Counted from the first letter of the stretch, positions 18,151 through 28,872 are shown. The stretch is 64,000 nucleotides of DNA from Flavobacterium amnicola (GCF_004122165.1 NZ_SBKO01000006.1:62001-126000); one strand, 5' to 3'. Made by a program: numbers and translations. Notes: generated by a model from the sequence alone, not told the origin.

Positions 18151-19011
18151 ATGACCGAATTACTTTTTAATCCCGATGCGTGGATTGCCTTATTAACATT
18201 AACCTTTTTAGAAATCATTTTAGGAATCGATAACATCGTTTTCTTATCAATAGTTTCTGGTAAATTACCCCAAAGTGAGCAACCAAAAGCAAGAAGAATT
18301 GGACTTATTTTAGCCATGGTTTTTCGTATTATTTTATTATTCGGAATTACTTGGGTATTAAGTCTTCAAAATGTATTATTTCATATCGATTGGGGCTTCT
18401 TTAAAGCGGGTATAACCGGACAAAGTTTGATTATTTTTGGTGGAGGTTTATTCCTTTTATACAAATCCGTTACCGAAATTCACCACAAGTTAGAAGGTTC
18501 AGAAGATTCAGAAGCTGGAAAAGCAAGTAATACTTTGTCGTCTGCTGTCATTCAAATCGCTGCCTTAAATTTAGTATTCTCCTTCGATAGTATTTTAACT
18601 GCTGTCGGTTTAATTAGTATGAAATCACCTGCTGAAGGTGGATTTGGCTACGAAGGAGCTTTAGTAATTATGATTTTATCAATTATCATTTCTATCATTA
18701 TTATGATGATTTTCGCAGGTCCAGTAAGTAAGTTTGTAAATGAACATCCAACCATTCAAATTTTAGGGTTATCATTCCTTATCTTAATTGGTGTAATGTT
18801 ATTGGCAGAAGGTGGCCATTTAGCACACATGGCTTTCTTTGGAGGAACGGAAGTCAACAGTATTCCGAAAGGCTATTTGTACTTCTCAATATTCTTCTCC
18901 TTGTTTGTTGAGTTCTTGAATTTGAGAATGAAAAAATCGAAAAATCCTGTCAAACTTCACAACAATAAAATTATTGATAAAAGTCTAGAAGATACGGATA
19001 TTACGAATTAG
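18151..19011 (+). CDS. TerC family integral membrane protein
   Basis: This is a 286-residue inner-membrane protein with about seven hydrophobic helices. The TerC hallmark GIDNIVFLSI near residue 28 and a second acidic signature SFDSILTAVGL (about 149-159) form the two-fold repeat of the family. TerC/Alx proteins are linked to tellurite resistance and manganese export; Mn2+ export is the better supported role elsewhere and is inferred here. The gene ends at a hairpin shared with parC. Confidence 0.9.
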   Translation: MTELLFNPDAWIALLTLTFLEIILGIDNIVFLSIVSGKLPQSEQPKARRIGLILAMVFRIILLFGITWVLSLQNVLFHIDWGFFKAGITGQSLIIFGGGLFLLYKSVTEIHHKLEGSEDSEAGKASNTLSSAVIQIAALNLVFSFDSILTAVGLISMKSPAEGGFGYEGALVIMILSIIISIIIMMIFAGPVSKFVNEHPTIQILGLSFLILIGVMLLAEGGHLAHMAFFGGTEVNSIPKGYLYFSIFFSLFVEFLNLRMKKSKNPVKLHNNKIIDKSLEDTDITN

Positions 19012-19018
19012 ATTCCAT

Positions 19019-19050
19019 AAAAAATCCCGCTTTGGCGGGATTTTTTTTAT
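19019..19050. terminator. Bidirectional terminator between terC and parC
   Basis: AAAAATCCCGC TTTG GCGGGATTTTT. The hairpin's T-run abuts the parC stop codon at 19047. Confidence 0.9.
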
Positions 19051-21785
19051 TCTAAACTTAACGTGATTTGACCATCATCATCCAAACTGATATTATAATC
19101 TTTTAAATCGGTTCCTTCTTCATCGGTCGATTCGTTGACTTCAATTTCTTCAGGAATGACTTCTATCGGTTCTTCAAACGGAAGCGATTCCAATAAATTG
19201 ACTTGTTTCAGTTTATCTGTAGTCAATTGATTTCCTATCGCTTTAATTCCTTTTATGGTAATGAATTGTTCTAGGTCAATCGTTTGATTTTCCTTTTGAA
19301 CGCCTTTATTCTTAGCAAAAACAATTTCGGCAACCGGACGCCAATCGGTAGAAACAATTTCCAGCTGTGACTTTTCGTGTTCGGTAATAAAAATTTCTTC
19401 TTTGTTTTCATTTTCAATCAAGAAACGTTTGACAAAATAACGTTCTTTTTCGCCATCAAAATAAATACAGGAAATCGGCTTTTTAGGATGCCATTTTTCC
19501 AACACAATCATATCTTCGTCAAAATGCGTGGTCAATTCCGGAATAATGGTTTTTAATTTTCCAGACTGATTGATGATTAACAAACGGTCATTCGGACGGA
19601 ATTCCCCTAACAACTCGCCTCTTCCATCGACATTTAATCGTTGCACCGTATCATCAAACCATACCTTACGCGGACGCAAGGTTGAAATTCCTTTTTCTTT
19701 TAATTCGATTTTCTTAATCGGATATTTAGACACCGTATTTCCTTTGGAAGCACGACCTTTAATCATAATCTCGGCAAAATCCTGATCCCATTTCAATTTC
19801 TTCACGCTACCCACTTGACGCAATAAAATGGTAACCGTTTCGGCTTCTCCATTTGGATTGGCAGAAAAATAAAGCACTTGTGAACCTGGTTTTTCTTGTG
19901 TCAAATCGTATTCTTTGTCACGGGTCACTCCCGAAACATTAAATCGCTTGATAAATGTCGAACCATTTTTACCATCACGATACATCATGTTGTAAATGGT
20001 GCGTTTGTCGTTTTTGTCGAAAACCGCAATGTGTATGATGTCTTTTCCAATGAATTTCTTTTCGTCGACTTTGGTGATGACCATTTTTCCATCGCGAAGG
20101 AAAACAATCACATCATCTATATCCGAACAATCGGCCACATACTCATCTTTCTTCAATCCGGTTCCAATGAAACCTTCTTCACGATTGACATATAATTTTG
20201 TATTACGCAACACTACTTTCGTTGCTTCAATAGTATCGAAAGAACGCAATTCGGTTAGACGTTCACGACCTTTTCCGTATTTTTCTTTCAAACGCGTAAA
20301 ATAGTCAATCGCAAATTCAATTAAGTTTGCCAAATGATGTTTTACTTGTTCCATTTCCTCTTCCAATTTTGCAATAGCATCATCGGCTTTATCCGAATCG
20401 AAACGCGTAATACGAATCATTGGAATTTGCGTTAATTTTTGCAAATCTTCATCAACAATATCTCGAACAAACGATTTACGGAATGGTTCGAAAGCTTTGT
20501 ACATGTATGCAAAAAGCGATTCTTTATCCGAATACAATTTGAAATCGATATACATTTCCTCACGAATGAAGATTTTTTCTAATGTAGAGAAATGCCATTT
20601 CGTTTCTAATTCTTGTAATTGAATTTCTAGCTCTTGACGCAATAAATCGACAGTTCTATTGGTCGAAATTTTGAGCATATCGGAAACACCAATAAACAAT
20701 GGTTTGTTATCTTCAATCACACAACCTAATGGTGCAATGGATGTTTCACAAGCCGTAAACGCATATAATGCATCAATCGTTTTATCGGGTGATACGCCAG
20801 GCGGAAGGTGAATTAAAATCTCCACCTCAGCAGCCGTATTGTCTTCAATTTTTTTGATTTTTATTTTCCCTTTTTCATTCGCCTTCAAAATACTATCAAT
20901 CAATGTTGAGGTATTGGTCGAAAACGGAATTTGAGTAATCACCAACGTTTGTTTGTCCAATTGCGAAATTTTAGCACGCACACGCACACGTCCGCCACGC
21001 AATCCATCATTATAATTGGAAACATCAGCAATACCCGAAGTGGGAAAATCAGGGAATAAGGTAAAAGGTTTCCCTTTTAATATTTTTATCGAAGAATCGA
21101 TTAATTCATTAAAATTATGAGGTAAAATTTTGGTCGATAAACCTACGGCAATCCCTTCCCCTCCTTGCGCTAATAATAACGGAAATTTTACGGGAAGATT
21201 GATTGGTTCAGGGCGACGACCATCGTAAGATAATCCCCATTCGGTAATTTTTGGAGAATATAAAACTTCCAATCCGAATTTTGAGATACGCGCCTCAATA
21301 TAACGAGAAGCAGCAGCACCGTCACCTGTTAGGATATTTCCCCAGTTTCCTTGGCAATCAATCAATAAATCTTTCTGACCAATTTGCACCATAGCATCAC
21401 CAATACTGGCATCTCCGTGTGGGTGATACTGCATGGTGTGACCTACCACATTTGCTACTTTATTATAACGACCATCATCCAACTCTTTCATGGAGTGCAT
21501 GATACGACGTTGTACTGGTTTAAAACCGTCTTCAATAGCAGGAACTGCACGTTCTAAGATAACATAAGACGCATAATCCAAAAACCAATCTTTATACATT
21601 CCGGTAACTTTGGTAATGGTATCCTCTGGATTTTCGTCCTGCTCGTAAAAATGTTCCCCTTCAAAATGTTTGGCTTCTACCGATGGAATATCTTCACCAG
21701 TTTCATCACCAGTTTCATCATTCCCAGCCTCTTCCTCTTGAGGGTTTAATTCTTCTTCGTTGATATTTTCGTTTTCTTCGCTCAT
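19047..21785 (-). CDS. parC: DNA topoisomerase IV subunit A
   Basis: This breakage-rejoining subunit of topoisomerase IV decatenates daughter chromosomes. The 912-residue protein starts with a very acidic tail (about 1-60, Glu/Asp/Asn-rich). The winged-helix DNA-binding domain includes HPHGDASIGDAMV. The catalytic tyrosine is about residue 162 in GAAASRYIEAR, followed by the coiled-coil tower and DNA gate. The C-terminal half is a divergent beta-pinwheel typical of the Bacteroidetes form, lacking a GyrA box I could see; a ParC rather than GyrA assignment is supported by that and by its pairing with parE. It ends in another acidic tail. The parE start lies 56 bp upstream of its own operon partner's end, and both are on the minus strand. 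Confidence 0.93.
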   Translation of the reverse strand: MSEENENINEEELNPQEEEAGNDETGDETGEDIPSVEAKHFEGEHFYEQDENPEDTITKVTGMYKDWFLDYASYVILERAVPAIEDGFKPVQRRIMHSMKELDDGRYNKVANVVGHTMQYHPHGDASIGDAMVQIGQKDLLIDCQGNWGNILTGDGAAASRYIEARISKFGLEVLYSPKITEWGLSYDGRRPEPINLPVKFPLLLAQGGEGIAVGLSTKILPHNFNELIDSSIKILKGKPFTLFPDFPTSGIADVSNYNDGLRGGRVRVRAKISQLDKQTLVITQIPFSTNTSTLIDSILKANEKGKIKIKKIEDNTAAEVEILIHLPPGVSPDKTIDALYAFTACETSIAPLGCVIEDNKPLFIGVSDMLKISTNRTVDLLRQELEIQLQELETKWHFSTLEKIFIREEMYIDFKLYSDKESLFAYMYKAFEPFRKSFVRDIVDEDLQKLTQIPMIRITRFDSDKADDAIAKLEEEMEQVKHHLANLIEFAIDYFTRLKEKYGKGRERLTELRSFDTIEATKVVLRNTKLYVNREEGFIGTGLKKDEYVADCSDIDDVIVFLRDGKMVITKVDEKKFIGKDIIHIAVFDKNDKRTIYNMMYRDGKNGSTFIKRFNVSGVTRDKEYDLTQEKPGSQVLYFSANPNGEAETVTILLRQVGSVKKLKWDQDFAEIMIKGRASKGNTVSKYPIKKIELKEKGISTLRPRKVWFDDTVQRLNVDGRGELLGEFRPNDRLLIINQSGKLKTIIPELTTHFDEDMIVLEKWHPKKPISCIYFDGEKERYFVKRFLIENENKEEIFITEHEKSQLEIVSTDWRPVAEIVFAKNKGVQKENQTIDLEQFITIKGIKAIGNQLTTDKLKQVNLLESLPFEEPIEVIPEEIEVNESTDEEGTDLKDYNISLDDDGQITLSLE

Positions 21786-21787
21786 AA

Positions 21788-21813
21788 TTCAGTTAACAGT
21801 TTCAGTTAACAGT
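21788..21813 (-). repeat. Perfect 13-bp tandem duplication between parE and parC
   Basis: TTCAGTTAACAGT occurs twice head to tail (21788-21800 and 21801-21813), directly in front of the parC start codon in the 56-bp parE-parC spacer. The core GTTAAC is palindromic. Confidence 0.75.
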
Positions 21814-21841
21814 ATTCAATATTTGTTTTCTTTATTTTGAA

Positions 21842-23704
21842 TCAATTCGTCAATTCAGCCTCAGTATCCAATTCTACTTTCAAATTATTGATGATAAATT
21901 CTTGTCTGTCAGGCGTATTTTTACCCATATAGAATTCCAATAATTTTTCGATAGAAGTCGCTTTGTCAAGCATCACAGGATCCAATCGAATGTCTTGCCC
22001 AATGAAATGCTTAAATTCATCCGGTGAAATTTCTCCCAATCCTTTGAATCGGGTAATTTCTGGTTTTGGCTTTAATTTGTCAATAGCAAACTTTCGTTCG
22101 TCATCACTATAGCAATAAATGGTTTCTTTCTTATTTCGCACACGGAACAATGGTGTTTGTAGAATATACAAATGTCCTTCTTTGATTAACTCGGGAAAAA
22201 ACTGCAAGAAAAACGTAATTAACAACAAGCGAATGTGCATACCGTCGACATCGGCATCGGTAGCAATTACAATATTGTTGTAACGCAAGTCTTCCATGCT
22301 TTCTTCAATATTCAACGCGGCTTGTAGCAAATTGAATTCTTCGTTCTCGTACACAATTTTCTTCGACATGCCGTATGAGTTCAAAGGCTTACCACGTAAA
22401 CTAAAAACCGCTTGTGTATTCACGTCACGGGATTTGGTAATTGACCCAGATGCCGAATCTCCCTCTGTGATAAAAAGGGTACTTTCTAAACTTCTTGGAT
22501 TTTTAGCATCGGTTAAATGCACACGACAATCACGTAGTTTCTTATTGTGCAGACTGGCTTTTTTGGCTCGGTCTTTCGCTAATTTTCGAATTCCAGATAG
22601 TTCTTTACGTTCACGTTCTGCTTGTAAAATTTTGCGAAGCAGCAAATCGGCCACTTCAGGATTTTTATGTAAAAAGTTATCTAATTTGGTTTTGATAAAA
22701 TCATTGACAAACGTTCGAACCGAAGGCGAATTTGGACCCATATCGGTCGAACCCAATTTGGTTTTAGTTTGCGATTCGAAAACTGGTTCTTCAACTTTAA
22801 CAGAAATGGCTGAAACAATCGATTTACGAATATCAGAGGCTTCAAAAGGTTTGTTGTAAAACTCCTTAATCGTTTTTACAATGGCTTCACGAAAGGCACC
22901 CAAGTGTGTCCCTCCTTGTGTGGTGTTTTGACCATTTACAAAGGAATAATATTCTTCGGAATATTGTGTTTTACTGTGTGTCATAGCAATTTCTATATCA
23001 TCACCAATTAAGTGAATAATAGGATATTGCATGTCTTCTTCCGAAATGGTTTCTTCTAATAAATCTTTTAATCCATTATCGGAATAAAATTTTTCACCAT
23101 TGTAAATTATTGTCAACCCAGTATTTAGGTAACAATAATTTTTGAGCATTTTTATGATATACTCGTTACGGTATTTATAATGTTTGAAAATGGTTTCATC
23201 AGCCACAAAGGATACTTTAGTTCCTTTGCGTTTAGTTGTTTCTTGAACCTCTTCTTCTAGAGTCAAATTTCCGGCAGAAAATTCGGCTGCTTTTTGTTGG
23301 TTATCACGAACCGATTCTACACGAAAATAGGCCGAAAGTGCATTCACTGCTTTTGTACCTACTCCATTTAATCCAACCGATTTTTTAAACGCTTTCGAAT
23401 CGTACTTTCCTCCTGTATTCATTTTGGAAACTACATCTACAACTTTTCCTAATGGAATTCCACGACCATAATCACGAACCGTCACCATTTTATCTTTCAT
23501 GGTCACTTCAATGGTTTTACCAGCTCCCATTACAAATTCGTCGATACAGTTATCGAGAACCTCTTTCAATAAAATATAAATTCCATCATCAGGCGATGAA
23601 CCATCCCCTAATTTTCCGATATACATACCGGGACGCATACGGATATGCTCTTTCCAATCAAGTGAACGGATATTGTCTTCGGTGTATTGATCTTGCTCTT
23701 GCAT
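21842..23704 (-). CDS. parE: DNA topoisomerase IV subunit B
   Basis: This is the ATPase subunit of topoisomerase IV. The 620-residue protein shows the GHKL motifs ([10 protein letters not shown] with the catalytic Glu, GRGIPLG, and [13 protein letters not shown] in the ATP lid). The transducer domain contains the QTKTKLG lysine motif. The TOPRIM metal site is [11 protein letters not shown] and [10 protein letters not shown], and the C-terminal end reads [13 protein letters not shown]. The short length (about 620) fits ParE rather than a GyrB with insert. It is first in a two-gene minus-strand operon with parC. Confidence 0.94.
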   Translation of the reverse strand: MQEQDQYTEDNIRSLDWKEHIRMRPGMYIGKLGDGSSPDDGIYILLKEVLDNCIDEFVMGAGKTIEVTMKDKMVTVRDYGRGIPLGKVVDVVSKMNTGGKYDSKAFKKSVGLNGVGTKAVNALSAYFRVESVRDNQQKAAEFSAGNLTLEEEVQETTKRKGTKVSFVADETIFKHYKYRNEYIIKMLKNYCYLNTGLTIIYNGEKFYSDNGLKDLLEETISEEDMQYPIIHLIGDDIEIAMTHSKTQYSEEYYSFVNGQNTTQGGTHLGAFREAIVKTIKEFYNKPFEASDIRKSIVSAISVKVEEPVFESQTKTKLGSTDMGPNSPSVRTFVNDFIKTKLDNFLHKNPEVADLLLRKILQAERERKELSGIRKLAKDRAKKASLHNKKLRDCRVHLTDAKNPRSLESTLFITEGDSASGSITKSRDVNTQAVFSLRGKPLNSYGMSKKIVYENEEFNLLQAALNIEESMEDLRYNNIVIATDADVDGMHIRLLLITFFLQFFPELIKEGHLYILQTPLFRVRNKKETIYCYSDDERKFAIDKLKPKPEITRFKGLGEISPDEFKHFIGQDIRLDPVMLDKATSIEKLLEFYMGKNTPDRQEFIINNLKVELDTEAELTN

Positions 23705-23892
23705 TTTGAAAAAATCGATTTTGTGCTAATATAAAGCAAATCATGAGGAAATAAAATAGTTGCGATATAAAGTTATCAAGATTGTATTAAACATATTTAT
23801 TAACACTTATTCCCTTATAAAAATAAGCTCAGAAAGCAAAAAGAAGTAACTTTTTTTTATTATTTTAGCTCAAACAAACTAATTAACAGACT

Positions 23893-26286
23893 ATGAAAAA
23901 ACAATTTATTTTACCTATTATGTTATTTTCCCTATCCTATGGTTATGCACAGGATACTGAAACAGAGCAAAGTAAGGAATTAGAAGAAGTAACAGTACAA
24001 GCTGTAGGTTCTAGAAATACAAAAAGGACTGTGGTTGATTCTCCAGTTGCCGTTGATATCATTAACGTTCAAGATGTTGTAACAAAAACAGGTCAAATTG
24101 AAATCACTTCATTATTACAATATTTAGCACCGTCATTTAATGCGAGTAAACAATCTGGTTCTGATGGGGCTGACCACATTGATCCAGCAACTTTAAGAGG
24201 ATTGGGGCCTGACCAAACTTTGGTATTAATTAACGGAAAAAGACGCCACCAATCTTCTTTGGTTAATCTTTTTGGCTCTAGAGGTCGCGGAAATACAGGC
24301 ACCGACATGAATGCAATTCCTGCTGCCGCTATTAAACGTATTGAGATTTTACGTGACGGTGCTTCTGCACAATACGGTTCGGATGCGATTGCTGGAGTTA
24401 TCAATATTGTTTTGAAAGACAATGTAGGAGAATTCAACGGGACGGTTTCTTATGGTGCTTATTCTGCCGATTCAGCCTATAAGGATGATATCAAATCTAG
24501 CGGAATTGATGGAAACACTATACAAGTAAACGGAAATTATGGTTTTAAAGTTGGTGATAAAAGTTTTATCAATGCAACGCTTGATATTGCGCAAAAAGAC
24601 CATACCAATCGTCCAGCCAACCCAAACAAATATGATATTTACAGAGAACAATTCGGGGATGCGGAAGCTAAAAACGGAAGTTTATTTGTAAACAGTGAAT
24701 TTGGAACAGGTACTGACTCGAAAATTTACGTTTTTGGAGGTGCTAGTTTAAGAGATTCTGATGCCTATGCATTTACAAGAACTCCTGATAGTCCGAGAAA
24801 TATTCCTGAAATTTACCCTGGTGGTTTTAATCCAATCATTGGAACTCAAATTATGGATTATTCAGGTTCAGCTGGTTTTAAAACTAAGTTCGGCAAATGG
24901 GAATTGGACTTAAACAATACGTTTGGAGCCAACCGTTTTGAGTACGATATTCACAATACACTTAACGCTTCCTTGCAAATAGCTTCACCAAGAGCTTTTG
25001 ATGCTGGAGGACACAGTATCTATCAAAATACTACTGGAGCACATTTTACTAGAAATTTTGAAAATATTAAAAAAGGATTAAACGTTGCTTTTGGAGCGGA
25101 ATACAGAGTTGAAAATTTCAAAATTTTTGCTGGAGAAGTTGGTTCTTATGCATTGTATGACGTGAATGGAAATGTAGTAACTGAAGCAACTAATCCTGCA
25201 GATTATGTTTTTGATCCAATTTCAGGAGACCCAAGACCTGGAGGTTCACAAGGTTTCCCAGGCTATAGCCCAGACAATGTTGTAAATAAAAACCGTTCTA
25301 ATTTCGCTGCTTATGTAGATACCGAATTAGATTATGATGACAATATCAATTTAGCATTTGCGGCACGTTACGAAAATTACAATGATTTTGGAAGTACTTT
25401 TAATGCAAAAATTGCTCAAAGAATTAAAGTATCTCCTGCTTCGTCAATACGTTACTCAATGAGTACTGGCTTTAGAGCTCCTTCGTTAGTTCAAAGTTTT
25501 TACAATTTGAAATTTACTGATTTTGTGGGCGGTGTGGGTACTGAAACATTATTAGCGGCCAACGATAGTGAGATTGCTAAAGCTTTTGGTATTAATAAAT
25601 TAAAAGAAGAAACAGCTTTTAATGCAAGTTTAGGATATACCTTGAAAAAAGGCGGATTTACAGCCACTATAGATGGTTATTTTGTAGATATTCAAGACAG
25701 AATTGTATTATCAGGACAATTTGATGGAAGCGGTATTTCTGGTATGAATGTAGATAAAGTACAATTTTTTATAAATGCATTAAATACACAAACTGTAGGT
25801 ACTGATTTTGTATTGGCCTATGATAAAAAAATAAACAATCATGCTGTTGGTTTATCATTTATCGGAAACATCAACAAAATGACAATTGGAAAAGTTAATG
25901 CAGGCAACTTAGACTCAGAAACGCTGTTTGGAAAACGAGAAATGTATTTCTTATTGGCTTCTGCACCAGAGAGTAAATTTGGAGCTTCTATAAACTACAA
26001 CTACAATAAAAAATTCAATACTAATTTACGTTTCACAAGATTCGGAGAAGTAGAATTAATTGACTGGTTAGACACTGTCGATCATTATGGTGCTAAAATT
26101 GTATCAGACATCGCTTTCAACTATCAATTTACAAAGAACTTTAACTTGACTATTGGAGCCAACAACTTCCTAAATGTGTATCCTGACATTCAAGATACTG
26201 AAACAGAAACGGGAGGAAATTTTGATTCGGTTCAAATGGGATCAAATGGTATGTTTGGATTTGCACGCTTAGGTGTAAAATTCTAA
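23893..26286 (+). CDS. TonB-dependent outer-membrane receptor
   Basis: This is a 797-residue TonB-dependent transporter. A signal peptide (about 1-19, ending GYAQ) and a short TonB-box-like segment are followed by the plug domain (about 45-170), with LRGLGPDQTLVLINGKRRH and the canonical IEILRDGASAQYGSDAIAGVINI. A 22-strand beta-barrel follows, ending in an aromatic residue (GVKF). It lacks the carboxypeptidase-like N-terminal domain and any SusD partner next to it, so a SusC role is unlikely. The ligand is unknown. Monocistronic, closed by the hairpin at 26300. Confidence 0.92.
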   Translation: MKKQFILPIMLFSLSYGYAQDTETEQSKELEEVTVQAVGSRNTKRTVVDSPVAVDIINVQDVVTKTGQIEITSLLQYLAPSFNASKQSGSDGADHIDPATLRGLGPDQTLVLINGKRRHQSSLVNLFGSRGRGNTGTDMNAIPAAAIKRIEILRDGASAQYGSDAIAGVINIVLKDNVGEFNGTVSYGAYSADSAYKDDIKSSGIDGNTIQVNGNYGFKVGDKSFINATLDIAQKDHTNRPANPNKYDIYREQFGDAEAKNGSLFVNSEFGTGTDSKIYVFGGASLRDSDAYAFTRTPDSPRNIPEIYPGGFNPIIGTQIMDYSGSAGFKTKFGKWELDLNNTFGANRFEYDIHNTLNASLQIASPRAFDAGGHSIYQNTTGAHFTRNFENIKKGLNVAFGAEYRVENFKIFAGEVGSYALYDVNGNVVTEATNPADYVFDPISGDPRPGGSQGFPGYSPDNVVNKNRSNFAAYVDTELDYDDNINLAFAARYENYNDFGSTFNAKIAQRIKVSPASSIRYSMSTGFRAPSLVQSFYNLKFTDFVGGVGTETLLAANDSEIAKAFGINKLKEETAFNASLGYTLKKGGFTATIDGYFVDIQDRIVLSGQFDGSGISGMNVDKVQFFINALNTQTVGTDFVLAYDKKINNHAVGLSFIGNINKMTIGKVNAGNLDSETLFGKREMYFLLASAPESKFGASINYNYNKKFNTNLRFTRFGEVELIDWLDTVDHYGAKIVSDIAFNYQFTKNFNLTIGANNFLNVYPDIQDTETETGGNFDSVQMGSNGMFGFARLGVKF

Positions 26287-26299
26287 AAAAACCTATTTA

Positions 26300-26333
26300 T
26301 AAAAAAACCGCTCTTTTGAGCGGTTTTTTTTTA
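26300..26333. terminator. Bidirectional terminator after the TonB receptor
   Basis: AAAAAAACCGCTC TTTT GAGCGGTTTTTTT between convergent genes. Confidence 0.9.
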
Positions 26334-26337
26334 TGGA

Positions 26338-26868
26338 TTAAGACCAGCTAAAATTTCGTACCAATTCTTGAATCTGATGTGCTAACTCGGGATTGGAAAT
26401 TTTTCCTTGAGCAACATCAAAGTTTTCATTAAAGCTTGGCAAGGAAAAAATAGCTTTAATATTGGCTCCGAATCGAGGTAAATTTCCATTCGCTAATTCC
26501 AATACACTCGCTCCACCTCTACCTCCTGGTGAAGTGGCCATTAACAACATTGGTTTTTGCTGAAAAACATCTTTATATTGACGGGAAGACCAATCGAAAA
26601 TATTTTTAAAAGCGGTCGAATAACTTCCGTTGTTTTCTGCCAATGACATCACAATAATGTCGGCCGAGGCAAGTTTGTCTAGAAAATCCTTCGCTAATTG
26701 CGGTGGTCCCATTTCCGCTTCCAAATCGACCCCAAAAACTGGCAAGGCAAAATCGTTTAAATCCAATACTTCTACAGTAGCGTTTTCAAATAAATGAGCA
26801 ACATGAGTCGCTAATTTCTTATTGATAGAGTTTTTACTATTACTTCCGGCAAAGGCGATGATTTTCAT
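26338..26868 (-). CDS. NAD(P)H-dependent FMN reductase-like oxidoreductase
   Basis: This is a 176-residue flavodoxin-fold protein of the NADPH-dependent FMN reductase/azoreductase family. The phosphate-binding loop is AFAGSNSKNSINKK at the N-terminus, the flavin-contact segment SLAENNGSYSTAFKNIFDW (about 95-113) and the late SPGGRGGASVLE loop (about 130-141) are all present. It probably reduces quinones, flavins or azo compounds; the substrate is not deducible. Cytosolic, single gene. Confidence 0.88.
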   Translation of the reverse strand: MKIIAFAGSNSKNSINKKLATHVAHLFENATVEVLDLNDFALPVFGVDLEAEMGPPQLAKDFLDKLASADIIVMSLAENNGSYSTAFKNIFDWSSRQYKDVFQQKPMLLMATSPGGRGGASVLELANGNLPRFGANIKAIFSLPSFNENFDVAQGKISNPELAHQIQELVRNFSWS

Positions 26869-26945
26869 AGGTATAATTTTAGTTTTTTTAAAAGTAATAA
26901 AAAAAGTGAAACAATTTATTTCATTAAAAACAACCCTCTTCTGAT

Positions 26946-27629
26946 TTATTTTTTATAATGATAAAAGATACCCGTATCGGTTGGAGTCCAGAAAGCTGCT
27001 CTCTGATTTGCAGCTTTTAAGGAATTATTAGTCCAAGTATTACAAGTGTGAAATACACTATACTTCCCTTTAGCCTCATAGAAAGCATCATGTTTTCCAT
27101 ACACAGCATTGGTTTCTATTTTCATAAAATTATCTGAATCCAATTGAAAGGAATTATTGATAAAACTCACTAACTTTTGGTATTCCGATTCAGAAACAAA
27201 TATCTTTTTACAACGATCATTTTCTTTCAAGCTTTTATAAAATGTAGCATGAATAGCTGATGCACTAAGTCCTGTAGCGGCTTTTAAGGCAGTAGAGAAT
27301 TTCAAGTCAGCCCAAGTTGGTGTTTCCAAATAAAACCCTTTGTCTCCCCAACCAAAGGCAATTAATTGTGCTGTAGAATCTTTGGCAATGGTATTTTCAT
27401 ACTTTATATTTTTCGTCCAATCAAAGAGATGATTTTTCACAGGAAGTACAATGTCTGTATGTACTCCGTTGGAAAGTATATAAATAGGAATGGTTTTACC
27501 CTCTTGTTTTACATCGGCGTTAACCGGAATTTTAGGCAATAAAAAGGCACCTAAAATGTACACCAACAAGAAGCTTACAAATCCTAAAATTAATTTTAAA
27601 AAGAAGCGTAACATTTTTTTGATTTCCAT
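26946..27629 (-). CDS. TIGR02117 / DUF2459 family protein
   Basis: This is a 227-residue protein with one N-terminal membrane anchor (about 8-30). Its periplasmic domain carries the conserved SNGVHTDIVLP (about 53-63), AFGWGDKGFYLETP (about 91-104) and FHTCNTWTNNSLKAA (about 190-204) motifs. The conserved His and Cys resemble a papain-like/NlpC-type catalytic set, but the activity of this family is not established. A second start at the internal Met6 is possible. Single minus-strand gene. Confidence 0.85.
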   Translation of the reverse strand: MEIKKMLRFFLKLILGFVSFLLVYILGAFLLPKIPVNADVKQEGKTIPIYILSNGVHTDIVLPVKNHLFDWTKNIKYENTIAKDSTAQLIAFGWGDKGFYLETPTWADLKFSTALKAATGLSASAIHATFYKSLKENDRCKKIFVSESEYQKLVSFINNSFQLDSDNFMKIETNAVYGKHDAFYEAKGKYSVFHTCNTWTNNSLKAANQRAAFWTPTDTGIFYHYKK

Positions 27630-27721
27630 AAGAATAATTTATAAAAACAAAATCAAAAAACGAGCCAAAAAAAAGCGAAACCCAAGGATTTCGCTCAACT
27701 TTATATGTTTCAAAAGATTAA

Positions 27722-28816
27722 TTACACATTAAATCTAAAATGCATTACATCTCCATCTTTTACGATGTATTCTTTTCCTTCTACTCTTAATTTTCCAGCT
27801 TCTTTGGCTTTAGCTTCCGATCCTAAAGTTGAATAATCATCAAAAGCAATTACTTCTGCACGAATAAATCCTTTTTCGAAATCAGTATGAATTACACCTG
27901 CTGCTTTTGGCGCTGTATCTCCAATATTAATAGTCCAAGCACGCACTTCTTTCACACCAGCGGTGAAATACGTCTGTAATTTTAATAATTTATATGCCGC
28001 ACGAATTAACACCGCCGATCCTGGTTCAGTTAATCCCATGTCTTCCAAAAACACTTGACGCTCTTCATAGCTTTCCAATTCGGTAATATCAGCCTCAGCA
28101 CCAACCGAAAGAATAATTACTTCTGCTTGCTCGTCTTTTACCATTTCACGAACTTGATCTACATATTTGTTTCCATTAACAGCCGAAGCTTCGTCTACAT
28201 TACAAACATACAATACAGGCTTAGTCGTAATTAATTGAAAATCTTCCATTAATTCTTCTTCATCATTATTTTGAGGCACAACTGTACGAGCAGATTTTGC
28301 TTGCATTAAAGCTTCGCGAATGCGGTCTAACAATGCTTTTTCAATTTGCGCTTCTTTATTTCCTGTTTTAGCAGCACGATTCACTTTTTCAAGACGTTTG
28401 TCAACCGTTTCTAAATCTTTTAATTGCAATTCAATATCGATCGTTTCTTTATCACGAATTGGATTTACATTACCATCCACGTGTACAATATTATCGTTAT
28501 CAAAACAACGCAACACGTGAATAATAGCATTACATTCTCTAATATTTCCAAGGAATTGATTTCCTAAACCTTCGCCTTTACTCGCTCCTTTAACCAATCC
28601 TGCAATATCCACAATATCTACAGTAGCCATTTGAACACGCTCTGGTTTTACCAATTCTTCCAAACGGTTAATTCTAGGATCCGGTACATTTACCACACCA
28701 ATATTAGGTTCGATAGTACAAAAAGGAAAGTTGGCACTTTGCGCTTTTGCGTTTGATAAACAATTAAATAATGTCGATTTTCCTACGTTTGGTAATCCTA
28801 CAATTCCTGCTTTCAT
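27722..28816 (-). CDS. ychF: Redox-regulated ATPase/GTPase YchF (Obg-like)
   Basis: This is a 364-residue P-loop protein of the OLA1/YchF family: G1 motif GLPNVGKSTLFNCL, the G3-region DIVDIAGLVKGASKGEGLG, and a TGS domain at the C-terminus containing AWTINIGDTAPKAAGVIH. Unlike most TRAFAC GTPases, YchF prefers ATP and associates with ribosomes, with roles in stress and translation. I start it at 28816 (MKAGIVGLPN). An in-frame ATG at 28828 would add four residues and lies inside repeat-like DNA. Confidence 0.95.
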   Translation of the reverse strand: MKAGIVGLPNVGKSTLFNCLSNAKAQSANFPFCTIEPNIGVVNVPDPRINRLEELVKPERVQMATVDIVDIAGLVKGASKGEGLGNQFLGNIRECNAIIHVLRCFDNDNIVHVDGNVNPIRDKETIDIELQLKDLETVDKRLEKVNRAAKTGNKEAQIEKALLDRIREALMQAKSARTVVPQNNDEEELMEDFQLITTKPVLYVCNVDEASAVNGNKYVDQVREMVKDEQAEVIILSVGAEADITELESYEERQVFLEDMGLTEPGSAVLIRAAYKLLKLQTYFTAGVKEVRAWTINIGDTAPKAAGVIHTDFEKGFIRAEVIAFDDYSTLGSEAKAKEAGKLRVEGKEYIVKDGDVMHFRFNV

Positions 28817-28822
28817 TTTTAT

Positions 28823-28853
28823 TGTCATTGTGAGCTAGCGAGAAGCTTGCTCA
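28823..28853 (+). repeat. Possible degenerate copy of the TCATTGCGAG-type repeat
   Basis: TGTCATTGTGAGC, a TAGCGAGAAGC insert and TTGCTC resemble the variant of the dispersed repeat seen at 13801 and 33005, in the 5' leader of ychF. Similarity is partial, so this is weak. Confidence 0.3.
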
Positions 28854-28872
28854 AGTTTATTTTAAAAGTGTG

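Noticed and set aside
22296..22859. 187-residue reading frame on the plus strand
   Set aside because: It is antisense to the intact parE gene, with no domain and a composition dictated by the other strand.
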